From Pseudomonas akapageensis (GTDB taxonomy: Bacteria; Pseudomonadota; Gammaproteobacteria; Pseudomonadales; Pseudomonadaceae), in the NCBI RefSeq assembly GCF_011355085.1, contig NZ_VXCP01000010.1:173047-237046 (forward strand): a stretch of DNA of 64,000 bases, written 5' to 3'. Position 1 is the first letter of the stretch, and every line of letters begins with the position of its first letter. The notes beneath the pieces were generated by a model. It was not told where the DNA came from and searched no databases. It saw only the letters and a program-made list of their open reading frames with translations. Shown here piece by piece: positions 20,692-31,015 of the stretch. A program made the translations under genes and the position numbers.

Positions 20692-20719
20692 TTGACATGC
20701 CGGCGTACTTCTGTAGAAT
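20692..20719 (+). promoter_or_regulatory. Promoter of the first initiator tRNA
   Basis: TTGACA at 20692-20697, 16-base spacer, TAGAAT at 20714-20719; the tRNA begins 12 bases further. A near-consensus sigma-70 promoter. Confidence 0.85.
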
Positions 20720-20731
20720 TCACTCCACAGA

Positions 20732-20808
<77 letters not shown>

Positions 20809-20817
20809 AACATCAGA

Positions 20818-20848
20818 AAAGGCCACTTGAAAAAGTGGCCTTTTTTGT
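20818..20848 (+). terminator. Terminator of tRNA-fMet copy 1
   Basis: Stem GGCCACTT/AAGTGGCC (20821-20828 with 20833-20840), loop GAAA, then six T. Confidence 0.92.
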
Positions 20849-20903
20849 TTGTGTCCGTTTTTACTGCCACCGACACTTATTTAGCACAAAACGCGATTAA
20901 CAG

Positions 20904-20931
20904 TTGACACCTCAGCGCCTCCCTGTAGAAT
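20904..20931 (+). promoter_or_regulatory. Promoter of the second initiator tRNA
   Basis: TTGACA at 20904-20909, 16-base spacer, TAGAAT at 20926-20931: the same architecture as copy 1, with a diverged spacer. Confidence 0.85.
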
Positions 20932-20944
20932 CCGCCCCCACAGA

Positions 20945-21021
<77 letters not shown>

Positions 21022-21030
21022 AACAACAGA

Positions 21031-21060
21031 AAAGGCCACTTGAATAAGTGGCCTTTTTTG
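21031..21060 (+). terminator. Terminator of tRNA-fMet copy 2
   Basis: Stem GGCCACTT/AAGTGGCC (21034-21041 with 21046-21053), loop GAAT, then six T. One loop base differs from copy 1. Confidence 0.92.
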
Positions 21061-21234
21061 CATCTGGCGTAAAATCACCTTGGCTGGATATCACGCCAAA
21101 CATACCCCTGTAGGTATTCCAGTAAATTGCCGTGGATCAATGCTCCAGGTAAATAATTCTTCATATTTCTCCGTAGGGATTGGTAACTTGGCTGGATGCC
21201 CCCATCCTGTGCCGCACGATCCACGAGGTGATTG

Positions 21235-23877
21235 ATGCGTCCCGATTCATCAGATGTGCAAACCCAGACAACCGCGACCCAGCCTTTCAACCCGAGCCGT
21301 ATGCGCTGGCTTGAATTGCTGAGCCGGTATCGCCAGCCAATCGGCCTGGCGATCACGTTCGTGTTGTTCGCAATTGCCCTGATCGCCTGTCGGCATCTGC
21401 TCAGCGAGCTGGACATCTATGCGCTGCATGACTCGCTGCTCAGTGTTCCACCAACCGCTCTGGGTGGAGCATTCGCGGCAACTGTCGCAGGCTTCGTTGT
21501 ACTGCTGGGCTATGAATGGTCGGCCAGCCGATATGCCTCGGTAAAACTGGGACCGCGCACGCTGGCCATGGGTGGCTTCACTGCCTTTGCCATCGGCAAC
21601 GCCATCGGCCTATCGCTGCTGTCCGGCGGCTCGGTGCGCTATCGCCTGTACGCTCGACATGGCCTGGCCGCCAGCGACGTCGCCCGCATGACCTTGTTCG
21701 CCAGTCTGTCGCTTGGCTGCGCGCTGCCCCCTCTGGCGGCGCTGGCAACGCTCAGCGACCTGCCGGCCGCTGCCACGGCCCTGGGCCTGCCACCCCTGCT
21801 GCTGGGCTCCATCGCCGCCACAGTGCTGGCCCTGAGCGTGTTGCTGGCTTATGGCCTGTATCGCCGACGCTTGCCCGAGCAGCCTATCGCCGACAATCTG
21901 CTGGTCCAGATCGGTCGTCGTACGCTGCGCCTGCCGGGCGTACGCCTGACCCTGCTGCAACTGGTCATCACCGCACTGGACGTCGCCTGCGCAGCCGTCG
22001 TTCTCTACATGCTACTGCCTGAGGCACCACCCCTCGGTGCCTTCCTGCTGGTCTATCTGCTGGCATTGGCTGCCGGCGTTCTCAGCCACGTTCCAGGTGG
22101 CGTCGGCGTGTTCGAAGCGATCCTGCTGGCCGCCTTCGCCGACCAGTTGGGCGCTGCGCCATTGGCCGCGGCCCTGCTCCTGTACCGACTGATCTACGTC
22201 GTTCTGCCACTGCTGGTGGCATGCGTTCTGCTGTTGGCCAGCGAAGCCCAACGCCTGATATTTGCCCGGCAGGCGATACGCATCGCTTCTGGCCTGGCTG
22301 CTCCAGTGCTGGCGGTCCTGGTATTTCTTTCCGGCGTGGTATTACTGTTCTCCGGCGCGACGCCGGAAATCGATACCCGTCTGGAGCACATGGGTTTCCT
22401 CATTCCCCATCGCCTGATCGATGCTTCGCACTTCGGTGCCAGCCTGATCGGCGTGCTCTGCCTGCTGCTGGCCCAGGGTCTGCGTCGCCGTCTGTCGGCC
22501 GCCTGGATGCTGACGACCATCCTGTTGCTGGTAGGCGCCCTGCTTTCCCTGCTCAAGGGTTTCGACTGGGAAGAAGCGAGCATCCTGACCCTGACCGCCT
22601 GCCTGCTGGCCCTGTTCCGCCGTTCGTTCTATCGCCCCAGTCGCTTGCTCGAACTGCCGTTCTCCCCGGTTTACCTGGTTGCCAGCGCCTGTGTCGTCGG
22701 CGCTTCGATCTGGCTGCTGCTGTTCGCCTATCAGGATGTGCCCTACAGCCATGAGCTGTGGTGGCAATTCACCCTTGATGCCGATGCGCCACGGGGATTG
22801 CGCTCAGCCCTGGGCAGTGCGGTATTGCTCGTGATCGTCGCCTTGACCTGGCTACTGCGAACCGCGCGCCCGGTCATTCATCTGCCCAACAGTGAAGAAT
22901 TGGAAAAAGCCGTTAAAGTGCTGCAGGCCTCCGATCAACCGGACGGCGGCCTGGCCCTGACAGGTGACAAGGCATTGCTTTTCCACCCCAACGACGATGC
23001 TTTCCTGATGTATGCACGACGCGGGCGCAGCCTGGTGGCCCTGTACGATCCAATCGGGCCCGCCCAGCAGCGCGCAGAAATGATCTGGCAGTTCCGCGAC
23101 CTCTGCGATATCCATCATGCGCGGCCGGTGTTCTATCAGGTCCGTGCGGAGAACCTGCCGTTCTACATGGACATCGGCCTGACGGCGATCAAGCTCGGTG
23201 AAGAAGCCCGGGTCGATCTCAAGCGCTTCGACCTGGAAGCCAAGGGCAAGGAGATGAAAGACCTGCGCTACACCTGGAACCGTGGCACCCGCGATGGTCT
23301 AACCCTAGAGGTCCATGAACCAGGACAGGCACCGCTGGAAGAACTCAAGGTCATTTCCGATGCCTGGCTGACAGGCAAGAATGTGCGCGAAAAAGGCTTC
23401 TCTCTGGGCCGTTTCAGCCCCGAGTACTTGCAGCACTTCCGTATTGCCATCATTCGTTTTGAAGGCAACCCCGTGGCGTTTGCCAACTTGCTCGAGACCG
23501 ACAGCCATGAACTGGCGAGCCTCGACCTGATGCGCGCTCACCCCGAGGCGCCGAAGCTGACCATGGAGTTCATGATGGTCGGCCTGATTCAACATTATAA
23601 AAAACATGGATATGCACGCTTCAGCCTGGGCATGGTTCCCTTGTCGGGCCTGCAACCACGCCGCGGCGCACCCTTGACCCAGCGTCTGGGCTCGATGGTG
23701 TTCCAGCGTGGCGAGCAGCTCTACAACTTCCAGGGCCTGCGCCGCTTCAAAGACAAATTCCAGCCTGACTGGGAACCCCGTTACATGGCCGTGCCCGCCG
23801 GACTCGATCCGTTGGTGGCACTGGCCGACACTGCTGCCCTGATCGCGGGCGGCTTGACTGGATTGGTGAAACGCTAA
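21235..23877 (+). CDS. mprF: MprF-type phosphatidylglycerol aminoacyltransferase/flippase
   Basis: Membrane protein that transfers an amino acid from aminoacyl-tRNA to phosphatidylglycerol and flips the product; the P. aeruginosa orthologue makes alanyl-phosphatidylglycerol. The ATG at 21235 follows GAGGTG closely; TTG 21232 is possible. 880 residues: about 14 membrane helices up to residue 545, including the conserved HVPGGVGVFEAILLA segment, then the cytosolic GNAT-like DUF2156 catalytic domain (about 560-865). The catalytic domain contains LTGDKALLFHPNDDAFLMY, a KEMKDLRYTWNRG stretch and a FSLGMVPLSGL motif. It overlaps the next gene by one base. Amino-acid specificity cannot be read from sequence. 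Confidence 0.94.
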   Translation: MRPDSSDVQTQTTATQPFNPSRMRWLELLSRYRQPIGLAITFVLFAIALIACRHLLSELDIYALHDSLLSVPPTALGGAFAATVAGFVVLLGYEWSASRYASVKLGPRTLAMGGFTAFAIGNAIGLSLLSGGSVRYRLYARHGLAASDVARMTLFASLSLGCALPPLAALATLSDLPAAATALGLPPLLLGSIAATVLALSVLLAYGLYRRRLPEQPIADNLLVQIGRRTLRLPGVRLTLLQLVITALDVACAAVVLYMLLPEAPPLGAFLLVYLLALAAGVLSHVPGGVGVFEAILLAAFADQLGAAPLAAALLLYRLIYVVLPLLVACVLLLASEAQRLIFARQAIRIASGLAAPVLAVLVFLSGVVLLFSGATPEIDTRLEHMGFLIPHRLIDASHFGASLIGVLCLLLAQGLRRRLSAAWMLTTILLLVGALLSLLKGFDWEEASILTLTACLLALFRRSFYRPSRLLELPFSPVYLVASACVVGASIWLLLFAYQDVPYSHELWWQFTLDADAPRGLRSALGSAVLLVIVALTWLLRTARPVIHLPNSEELEKAVKVLQASDQPDGGLALTGDKALLFHPNDDAFLMYARRGRSLVALYDPIGPAQQRAEMIWQFRDLCDIHHARPVFYQVRAENLPFYMDIGLTAIKLGEEARVDLKRFDLEAKGKEMKDLRYTWNRGTRDGLTLEVHEPGQAPLEELKVISDAWLTGKNVREKGFSLGRFSPEYLQHFRIAIIRFEGNPVAFANLLETDSHELASLDLMRAHPEAPKLTMEFMMVGLIQHYKKHGYARFSLGMVPLSGLQPRRGAPLTQRLGSMVFQRGEQLYNFQGLRRFKDKFQPDWEPRYMAVPAGLDPLVALADTAALIAGGLTGLVKR

Positions 23878-25169
23878 TGATTCAACGTTACTGGCGGTCT
23901 TTACTGGCAATCGTCGCGGTACTGCTTCTGGCTTCACTGGCAGGTGTCTGGTTCTGGAACCGCCCTGCCCCGCAAGCCACCCTGGAACACCTCGCGCCTG
24001 CCAACGGCAACGACATCACCCGGGTAGTCCCCGGCGCCAAGGCCAAGGCCCAGGTTGCCGTGCTGGTACCGGTCGACCAGGCCCTGAGCGACAAACAATT
24101 GCTGGACCTGAGCCAAAGCGGTTCGGCACAGATTGTCCAGGTGGTCGTACCCAAGGGCGACTGCGTAACACAGCAGCAGGCCCTGCAAAGCGCCCTGCAA
24201 CAACTTTCCGGACCCGCCACCGTGGTAGCCGGCATTGGCCCTGGCGCGTCCAAGGCATGGGACTGGCTGGCCAATCAGCAGGATGACAAGGCGCAAGCGG
24301 TCTCGGTCGGTTTCAGCATGGAACAGCCCGAATGCGCCACCCCTTTGCCCAAGACAGCAGCTCACGGGCACTGGCTGGTGTCCTGGAACGACAACCCGGA
24401 TGATGCCGCCGCGGCCTTTGTCCGCGATCAACCGAACGCCGAAACCAGCATCAGCGACTACGACATCCACCTGCCACAAGTGCTCAAGAACCAGCTGACC
24501 CAGGTGCTGGTGGGCAATGCCGGCGATGGCCTGAAGATTCCCGTGGTGGAAGTACCGGCCGGGCAAACCGCCGACACCGTGACCCTGTTCCTGTCCGGTG
24601 ATGGTGGCTGGCGCGACCTGGACCGTGACGTCGCCGGTGAAATGGCCAAGCTCGGCTACCCGGTCGTGGGCATCGACACCCTGCGTTACTACTGGCAGCA
24701 CAAGACACCCGAAGAAAGCGCGGCGGACCTTGTGGAGCTGATGCAGCACTATCGGCAGAAATGGGGCACCAAGCGCTTCGTGCTGACCGGTTATTCGTTT
24801 GGTGCCGATGTGTTGCCTGCGATCTACAATCGCCTGCCTGCTGAAGAGCAGAAACGCATCGATGCGGTGATTCTGCTGGCCTTCGCCCGTAGCGGCAGCT
24901 TCGAGATCGAAGTGGAAGGCTGGCTGGGCAATGCCGGCAAGGAAGCACCGACCGGGCCAGAAATGGCCAGAATGCCAGCCGGCAAAGTGCTCTGCGTGTA
25001 TGGCGAGGAAGAGGTCGACGAGAGCGGTTGCACCGACAAGACCGCCGTGGGCGAGGCGCTCAAGCTGCCTGGCGGCCACCACTTCGACGAAGATTATCCG
25101 GCACTGGCCAAGCGCATGATCGACGCCGTCGAGAAGCGCCAGGGCAAGACCAGCGTCGCCAAGGACTGA
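23877..25169 (+). CDS. VirJ/AcvB-like periplasmic serine hydrolase (probable aminoacyl-PG hydrolase)
   Basis: 430 residues with an N-terminal signal anchor (about 7-27). The C-terminal half is an alpha/beta hydrolase: LFLSGDGGWRDLDRDVAGEM, nucleophile elbow GYSFGAD (Ser at about 306) and a terminal His in LPGGHHFDED. The N-terminal half resembles a degenerate copy with GIGPGAS and no full triad. The gene overlaps mprF by one base. In P. aeruginosa the same operon encodes an alanyl-PG synthase and a periplasmic hydrolase that removes the alanine, so I infer that role. Homology to Agrobacterium VirJ/AcvB explains the 'virulence factor' names in databases. Confidence 0.88.
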   Translation: MIQRYWRSLLAIVAVLLLASLAGVWFWNRPAPQATLEHLAPANGNDITRVVPGAKAKAQVAVLVPVDQALSDKQLLDLSQSGSAQIVQVVVPKGDCVTQQQALQSALQQLSGPATVVAGIGPGASKAWDWLANQQDDKAQAVSVGFSMEQPECATPLPKTAAHGHWLVSWNDNPDDAAAAFVRDQPNAETSISDYDIHLPQVLKNQLTQVLVGNAGDGLKIPVVEVPAGQTADTVTLFLSGDGGWRDLDRDVAGEMAKLGYPVVGIDTLRYYWQHKTPEESAADLVELMQHYRQKWGTKRFVLTGYSFGADVLPAIYNRLPAEEQKRIDAVILLAFARSGSFEIEVEGWLGNAGKEAPTGPEMARMPAGKVLCVYGEEEVDESGCTDKTAVGEALKLPGGHHFDEDYPALAKRMIDAVEKRQGKTSVAKD

Positions 25170-25182
25170 TACAACCATCCAC

Positions 25183-25222
25183 GAAAAAGCCCCCGCACCT
25201 TTCGGTCGCGGGGGCTTTTTTG
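25183..25222 (+). terminator. Terminator after the mprF operon
   Basis: Stem AGCCCCCGC/GCGGGGGCT (25188-25196 with 25208-25216) followed by six T. Confidence 0.9.
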
Positions 25223-25237
25223 TTTCTACCGCAGATC

Positions 25238-25348
25238 CTCGTTCCCACGCTCTGCGTGGGAATGCCATGCCAGACGCTCCAGCGTCGACCTGGTGGGCGT
25301 GACGCAGAGCGTCACCGGATGCATTCCCACGCAGAGCGTGGGAACGAG
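25238..25348. repeat. 111-bp nested palindromic repeat, copy 1 (full)
   Basis: Perfect 28-base inverted outer arms (CTCGTTCCCACGC... and its complement), each itself a hairpin of the form CCCACGC-TCT-GCGTGGG. The inner part has further GACGCT/AGCGTC palindromes. It lies between convergent genes. Same length and arms as the copy at 63492. I know this as a common P. fluorescens-group intergenic repeat, without an encoded protein. Confidence 0.9.
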
Positions 25349-25371
25349 TGCCGGGACGGAGCAAGCCCTGG

Positions 25372-27270
25372 CTAGATCTCCACCTGCGTACCCAACTCGA
25401 TCACCCGGTTCAGCGGCAGGTTGAAGAAACGCAAGTTGCCGTTGGCATTCTTCAGCAAGAAGGCAAACAGGTTCCCGCGCCAGCGCGACATGCCCACCAG
25501 CTTGGAAGCGATCACCGTCTCGCGGCTGAGGAAGTAGGTGGTACGCATCGGGCTGAAGTCCAGTTCATCCAGATGGCACAGCTTAAGGGCCGCCGGCACA
25601 TCCGGCTCGTCCATGAAGCCGAAATGCAGGATGACCCGGAAGAAGCCATGACCATAGGCCGAGACTTCAAAGCGATGCTGCAACGGCACCCGCGGCGAGT
25701 CTTCGTTGACCACGGTCAGGAGCACAACCTGGCTATGCAACACCTGGTTGTGCAACAGGTTGTGCAGCAGTGCGTGGGGCACCGCATCCGGCCGCGCGGT
25801 CAGGAATACCGCGGTGCCTTCGACCCGATGGGGTGGTTGCACAGCGATGCTGCTGATGAAAATCGGCAGCGGCAGCCCGCCTTCGTCCAGGCGGTCGACC
25901 AGCAGTTGCTTGCCGCGCTTCCAGGTGGTCATGAGGATAAACAGGACAATACCCGCGATCACCGGAAAGGCACCGCCCTGAACGATCTTCGGCACGTTGG
26001 CAGCAAAGAACAACCCATCGACGAACAGAAAACCAAGCAGTACCGGCACGGCCAGCACCGGTGGCCATTTCCACAGCAGCAGCATGACCGCCGAAACCAG
26101 AATGGTGGTCATCAGCATCGTACCCGTAACTGCCACGCCATAGGCTGAAGCCAGTGCGCCCGACGACTCGAAACCGAGCACCAGCAGGATCACCCCGACC
26201 ATCAGCGCCCAGTTGACCGCACTGATGTAGATCTGGCCCTGCTCGTCATGGGAGGTGTGGCGGATGTGCATCCGCGGAATGTAACCGAGCTGGATTGCCT
26301 GACGGGTCAGGGAAAATGCACCGGAAATCACCGCTTGGGACGCGATCACAGTCGCCAGGGTCGACAACCCCACCAACGGAAGCAGCGCCCAACTCGGCGC
26401 CAGCAGGTAGAACGGGTTACGCGCCGCTTCCGGGTCGCCCAACAGCAGCGCGCCCTGACCGAAGTAGTTCAACACCAATGCCGGCAGTACCAGGATGAAC
26501 CAGGCACGGGCAATCGGCTTGCGACCGAAATGGCCCATGTCGGCATACAGCGCCTCGGCACCGGTCAGCGCCAGCACCACGGCACCCAGAATGGCCACGC
26601 CCATGCCCGGATGCACGACAAAAAAGTTCACCGCCCAGCCCGGGTTCATCGCCTTGAGCACTTCCGGGTGTTGGTAAATGCCATAAGCGCCCAACGCCCC
26701 CAGCACGACAAACCAGGTCACCATCACCGGCCCGAACAGAATGCCGATGCGCGCCGTGCCATGGCTCTGGATCAGAAACAGTGCCACCAGCACGATCAGC
26801 GACAGTGGCACCACCCAATGATCGATACCCTCGAACGCCAACCCCAGGCCCTCGATGGCCGAAAGCACCGAAATCGCCGGGGTGATCATGCTGTCCCCAT
26901 AGAACAGGGCCGCGCCGATCAAACCGCAGACCACCAACAGGGTACGCAAGCGCGCGCGCGAACCCGCCGCACGCCGGGCCAGGGCGGTCAGGGCCATGAT
27001 TCCGCCTTCGCCCTGGTTGTCGGCGCGCAACACGAACAACATGTACTTGATCGAAACGACCCAGATCAACGACCAGAAAATCAGCGATAAAATGCCCAGC
27101 ACGCCGTCATGGTTGACGGGAACGCCATAGCCACCGGAAAACACCTCTTTAAGGGTGTACAACGGGCTCGTACCAATATCACCGTAAACCACCCCGACCG
27201 CTGCAACCAGCATACTCAACGGCTTGGCCGGAGACTGTACAGTACCCGCCTGACTACTTGCCTGGACCAT
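25372..27270 (-). CDS. kup: Kup-type low-affinity potassium transporter
   Basis: K+/H+ symporter of the Kup/HAK/KT family in the inner membrane. 632 residues from the ATG at 27270 (GGAG six bases upstream; a TTG precedes it). The N-terminal signature [20 protein letters not shown] lies at about 22-41, about 12 membrane helices extend to about 450, and a cytoplasmic C-terminal domain ends [12 protein letters not shown]. Located between the mprF operon and rimO, as in P. aeruginosa. Full length, no anomalies. Confidence 0.96.
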   Translation of the reverse strand: MVQASSQAGTVQSPAKPLSMLVAAVGVVYGDIGTSPLYTLKEVFSGGYGVPVNHDGVLGILSLIFWSLIWVVSIKYMLFVLRADNQGEGGIMALTALARRAAGSRARLRTLLVVCGLIGAALFYGDSMITPAISVLSAIEGLGLAFEGIDHWVVPLSLIVLVALFLIQSHGTARIGILFGPVMVTWFVVLGALGAYGIYQHPEVLKAMNPGWAVNFFVVHPGMGVAILGAVVLALTGAEALYADMGHFGRKPIARAWFILVLPALVLNYFGQGALLLGDPEAARNPFYLLAPSWALLPLVGLSTLATVIASQAVISGAFSLTRQAIQLGYIPRMHIRHTSHDEQGQIYISAVNWALMVGVILLVLGFESSGALASAYGVAVTGTMLMTTILVSAVMLLLWKWPPVLAVPVLLGFLFVDGLFFAANVPKIVQGGAFPVIAGIVLFILMTTWKRGKQLLVDRLDEGGLPLPIFISSIAVQPPHRVEGTAVFLTARPDAVPHALLHNLLHNQVLHSQVVLLTVVNEDSPRVPLQHRFEVSAYGHGFFRVILHFGFMDEPDVPAALKLCHLDELDFSPMRTTYFLSRETVIASKLVGMSRWRGNLFAFLLKNANGNLRFFNLPLNRVIELGTQVEI

Positions 27271-27546
27271 CAACCACTCCTGAAACCAAGACTTGGGCGC
27301 CTGTAAAATCGACGAAAGGACAGACCTTTGTCACTTCTGGCCCCTACTCATTGTCAACCGACGAAACATTACGTGGTGTAACGCCGCGAAGCATAGCGCA
27401 GCACTCGTCGTATTTCCCTGCATAAAGCTGGTCAAGTGCGTTGTACGCCGCTAGAATTGCGCACTTTTTGATCAGAGGCGCTGCAAGCGCACAACAGGAC
27501 AGTGGCGCATCCTGGCGACACTGGCCTAATTACACCGAGGTTTGCC

Positions 27547-28884
27547 ATGTCCACCACACCTACGCCGTCTGTTCCAAAGGTTGGCTTCGTCTCCCTGGGT
27601 TGCCCAAAGGCCCTGGTCGATTCCGAGCGCATCCTGACCCAACTGCGCATGGAAGGCTATGAAGTCGTGTCCACCTACCAGGACGCCGATGTCGTGGTGG
27701 TCAATACCTGCGGTTTTATCGACACCGCCAAGGCCGAATCCCTGGAAGTGATCGGCGAAGCCATTGCCGAAAACGGCAAGGTGATCGTTACCGGTTGCAT
27801 GGGCGTCGAAGAAAGCGCCATCCGTAATGTGCACCCGAGCGTGCTGGCTGTCACCGGCCCGCAGCAATACGAGCAGGTGGTCAACGCCGTGCACGAAGTG
27901 GTACCGCCGAAACTCGATCATAACCCGCTGATCGACCTGGTACCGCCACAAGGCATCAAGCTGACCCCGCGCCACTACGCGTACCTGAAAATCTCCGAAG
28001 GCTGCAACCACAGCTGCAGCTTCTGCATTATCCCGTCCATGCGCGGCAAGCTGGTCAGCCGTCCGGTCGGCGACGTCCTGAGCGAGGCCGAGCGCCTGGT
28101 CAAGGCCGGCGTCAAAGAGATCCTGGTCATCTCCCAGGACACCAGCGCCTACGGTGTGGACGTCAAGTACAAGACCGACTTCTGGAACGGCCAGCCGGTG
28201 AAAACCCGCATGCTGGAACTGTGCGAAGCGCTCAGCACCCTCGGTGTCTGGGTCCGCCTGCACTACGTCTACCCGTACCCGAACGTCGACGATGTGATCC
28301 CGTTGATGGCCGCCGGGAAAATCCTGCCGTACCTGGATATCCCCTTCCAGCACGCCAGCCCGAAAGTCCTCAAGGCCATGAAACGCCCGGCCTTCGAAGA
28401 CAAGACCCTGGCGCGGATCAAGAAGTGGCGCGAACAGTGCCCGGACCTGATCATCCGCTCGACCTTCATCGTCGGCTTCCCGGGTGAAACCGAGGAAGAC
28501 TTCCAGTACCTGCTCGACTGGCTGACCGAGGCTCAACTCGATCGCGTCGGCTGCTTCCAGTACTCGCCGGTCGAAGGCGCTCCAGCCAACGACCTGGACG
28601 CTGAAGTGGTGCCGGACGAGGTCAAGCAGGACCGTTGGGACCGTTTCATGGCTCACCAGCAGCAGATCAGCGCCGCGCGCCTGCAGCTGAAGATCGGCAA
28701 GGAAATCGAAGTCCTGATCGACGAAGTCGACGAACAGGGCGCGGTCGGCCGTTGCTTCTTCGATGCCCCGGAAATCGACGGCAACGTCTACATCGAGAGC
28801 GACAAGGACCTCAAGCCAGGCGATAAAGTCTGGTGCCGCGTGACCGACGCCGACGAGTACGACCTCTGGGCCGAAACGCTCTGA
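27547..28884 (+). CDS. rimO: Ribosomal protein uS12 methylthiotransferase RimO
   Basis: Radical SAM methylthiotransferase that modifies an Asp of ribosomal protein S12. The ATG at 27547 (GAGG upstream) gives 445 residues starting [27 protein letters not shown]. The UPF0004 domain carries its cluster Cys in [14 protein letters not shown] and VTGCMG. The radical SAM CxxxCxxC motif is CNHSCSFC (about 152-159), and a TRAM domain occupies the last 70 residues. Divergent from kup. Confidence 0.96.
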   Translation: MSTTPTPSVPKVGFVSLGCPKALVDSERILTQLRMEGYEVVSTYQDADVVVVNTCGFIDTAKAESLEVIGEAIAENGKVIVTGCMGVEESAIRNVHPSVLAVTGPQQYEQVVNAVHEVVPPKLDHNPLIDLVPPQGIKLTPRHYAYLKISEGCNHSCSFCIIPSMRGKLVSRPVGDVLSEAERLVKAGVKEILVISQDTSAYGVDVKYKTDFWNGQPVKTRMLELCEALSTLGVWVRLHYVYPYPNVDDVIPLMAAGKILPYLDIPFQHASPKVLKAMKRPAFEDKTLARIKKWREQCPDLIIRSTFIVGFPGETEEDFQYLLDWLTEAQLDRVGCFQYSPVEGAPANDLDAEVVPDEVKQDRWDRFMAHQQQISAARLQLKIGKEIEVLIDEVDEQGAVGRCFFDAPEIDGNVYIESDKDLKPGDKVWCRVTDADEYDLWAETL

Positions 28885-28892
28885 TTCGCGCT

Positions 28893-28931
28893 TGAAAAAA
28901 AGCCCCGCCCGAAACGGCGGGGCTTTTTTTT
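28893..28931 (+). terminator. Terminator after rimO
   Basis: Stem AGCCCCGCC/GGCGGGGCT with loop CGAAAC, flanked by A and T runs; eight T follow on the plus strand, and it could also stop minus-strand transcription. Confidence 0.92.
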
Positions 28932-28938
28932 GCCCGTT

Positions 28939-28961
28939 CTCGTTCCCCGCGTGGGAACGAG
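28939..28961. repeat. Mini-derivative of the 111-bp palindromic repeat
   Basis: CTCGTTCCC-CGC-GTGGGAACGAG: only the outermost arms remain, with the whole centre missing. It sits between the convergent rimO and cytochrome genes. Confidence 0.75.
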
Positions 28962-28980
28962 GTCGGTCACACATGCGCGC

Positions 28981-29628
28981 TCACGGGTGCAGTACGAACG
29001 TCGCCAGGGTTTTCAGATCGTCCGGACTCAACTGCGCGAAAGGCGGCATCGGGACATTCCCCCATTTGCCGGTACCACCGTTCTGAATGCTGGATGTCAC
29101 CTTGGCCAGTGCCTGCGGGTCATTGGCATACTTGGCCGCCACATCGCGGTAGGCCGGACCTACGACCTTGTGATCGATCGCATGGCAAGACAGGCAAGCG
29201 TTGTTCTGGAGCAAGGCCATGGCGTCGACTTTTGCTACAGGCGCCGCAGGGGCCTGACCCACCGGCGGGTTCGAGGCGGCCTGCACATCGGCATCGGTCG
29301 CATGGGCACTGCCGTAGGTAACCGCAAGGTAGGCGCCGATGACATTTACATCCTGATCGCTGATCGGCGCACCATAGACGTGCTGCATCTTGCTGGCTTC
29401 ACCGGTCCACTGCGCCAGGCTCATGCCGGGAGGCTGGAAGTTGATGTAGTCGGCAGAATGGCAGGTGGAACACTTCTGCTGAGCCAATGGGTATCCGGGC
29501 AGCGTACTGGGTTTCAGTACAGCCGTTTCGGGCGGCAACGTGATCGAGAGCGGCGCTGCACCAGCCATCGCAGCGAAACAGACCTGAGCCGTGAACAGCA
29601 AGGTTGTCATGGGTTTCATGATTTTCAT
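28981..29628 (-). CDS. Diheme c-type cytochrome, partner of sulfite-oxidase-like enzyme
   Basis: 215 residues from the ATG at 29628 (GAGGAG six bases upstream). Signal peptide about 1-25 (ending AGAAP). Two haem-binding CxxCH motifs: CSTCH (53-57) and CLSCH (145-149), each with its own downstream domain; candidate Met ligands are in QPPGMSLAQW and VPMPPFAQLS. The two parts are joined by an Ala/Pro linker (120-131). It begins ten bases after the molybdoenzyme gene, so it is probably the electron acceptor (SorB-like role). Classical SorB has one haem and about 80 residues; this protein is about twice as long. Confidence 0.88.
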   Translation of the reverse strand: MKIMKPMTTLLFTAQVCFAAMAGAAPLSITLPPETAVLKPSTLPGYPLAQQKCSTCHSADYINFQPPGMSLAQWTGEASKMQHVYGAPISDQDVNVIGAYLAVTYGSAHATDADVQAASNPPVGQAPAAPVAKVDAMALLQNNACLSCHAIDHKVVGPAYRDVAAKYANDPQALAKVTSSIQNGGTGKWGNVPMPPFAQLSPDDLKTLATFVLHP

Positions 29629-29638
29629 GCAAGGCTCC

Positions 29639-30880
29639 TCAAGCAACGGTCACGTGGCTGGTTTCCACGACGTGGCGGCGGTAGCCACTGGGGTTCCAGT
29701 CGGCTCGCAGCGGTTGTGTCTCGCCCGCACGGTTGCTGGCGCGCACCATCAATTGTGTGGCGCCCTTGCTGGTAAAGGTGATCGGCAGCGTCCACTCGCG
29801 GAAGGAAAAGCGGCCCAGATCCTCCCCCAACCTGGCTTCGAGCCAACTTTGTCCGCCGTCGATCGATACTTCCACCTTGTTGACCCCGATGCCGCCGTCG
29901 AACGCAATGCCCTTGAGCTCAACGCGCTTTTCAAGCGGCAACACATCGCCATGTTTGACGTTGGTGATGAAGCTGCGCACTGCCAACTTGGAAATCGGCA
30001 GCGTTTGCGCCGCCGTGGTACCAGGGGCGATGCAGAAACAATCGTTGTCCGGCAGGCGGTAGCCTTTGGCCATGAAGAAACCATCGTAGGTGTGATCGAT
30101 GACTTCAATCTCGCTCAGATGCTTGACCCAGTACGTTCCGAAATAGCCTGGTACCACCAGACGAATCGGATAACCGTTGAGAAATGGCAGATCCGTACCG
30201 TTCATCGACCAGGCGATCATGGGCTCGCCGTCCATGGCATGGCTGATGTCCAGGGCTTTGATGAACTCCGGCGTGCTCGGCAACACTGGCTTGTCGAGCC
30301 CACGGAATGTCACTTGCCTGGCACCGGCTTGCACACCGGCCTTTTCCAACACCGCCTTGAGTGGCACCCCCACCCAGCGGGCATTACCCATCGATCCATT
30401 GCCCAACTGAGCACCGAACACGCGCGGCATAAAGAAGCCACGGCTGTTGCCCGAACACTGATTGACGGCCACCACTTCCACCGGTTCGGCCAGGGCCTTG
30501 AGTTCTGCGAGGGAAAGCGACAGCGGCGCATTGACCATGCCCTTGACCGTCAGACGATAACTGTCGGGATCGATGCTGGTAGGGAAATTGGCGAGGTGGT
30601 AACGCACGAAAAAGGCGTCATTGGGCGTGATGGGCCCTTCATTGAAGACCGGGAAAGGCGTCTCCAGGTGCGGCGGGCGGGTGGTCACCAGGGTCAACGG
30701 TCGTTTTTGCGGGTATGTCACCAACGGCCGTGGGCCGGCGGCAAAGGTCACTTCTTCGGGTGATTCGTCGGCTGCCTTGGCGAGGTTCGCCAATGGAGAG
30801 GCCGCCACCGCCAGGGCCAAGGCATCACGTAGAACCCGCCGGCGGCTCGGCTTGCTGTCATCCAAAAGACTGAACTTCAT
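29639..30880 (-). CDS. Sulfite oxidase-like molybdopterin enzyme (SorA-like)
   Basis: 413 residues with a Tat signal (SRRRVLRDALALAVAAS, about 12-28), so it is exported folded. The molybdopterin domain contains the invariant Mo-ligating Cys (142, in VNQCSGNSRGFF) and typical stretches LPFLNGYPIRLVVPGYFGTYWVKHL and SIDGGQSW. The C-terminal dimerisation domain is present. The best guess is a periplasmic sulfite dehydrogenase passing electrons to the diheme cytochrome encoded next. Other members of the family use other substrates, so sulfite is inferred. The start has GGGGAG just upstream. Confidence 0.88.
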   Translation of the reverse strand: MKFSLLDDSKPSRRRVLRDALALAVAASPLANLAKAADESPEEVTFAAGPRPLVTYPQKRPLTLVTTRPPHLETPFPVFNEGPITPNDAFFVRYHLANFPTSIDPDSYRLTVKGMVNAPLSLSLAELKALAEPVEVVAVNQCSGNSRGFFMPRVFGAQLGNGSMGNARWVGVPLKAVLEKAGVQAGARQVTFRGLDKPVLPSTPEFIKALDISHAMDGEPMIAWSMNGTDLPFLNGYPIRLVVPGYFGTYWVKHLSEIEVIDHTYDGFFMAKGYRLPDNDCFCIAPGTTAAQTLPISKLAVRSFITNVKHGDVLPLEKRVELKGIAFDGGIGVNKVEVSIDGGQSWLEARLGEDLGRFSFREWTLPITFTSKGATQLMVRASNRAGETQPLRADWNPSGYRRHVVETSHVTVA

Positions 30881-31015
30881 TCTGCTCTCCCCTTAATTAT
30901 TTTATTGAGATGCATGTTCGATTTCGATGAGCAAGCCAGTATCGTCACGTGCAAGGCAGCTGCTTCACATTGCACGTCAATGACTTTGCATTTCATGACA
31001 GCACTTGCCTGAGAG

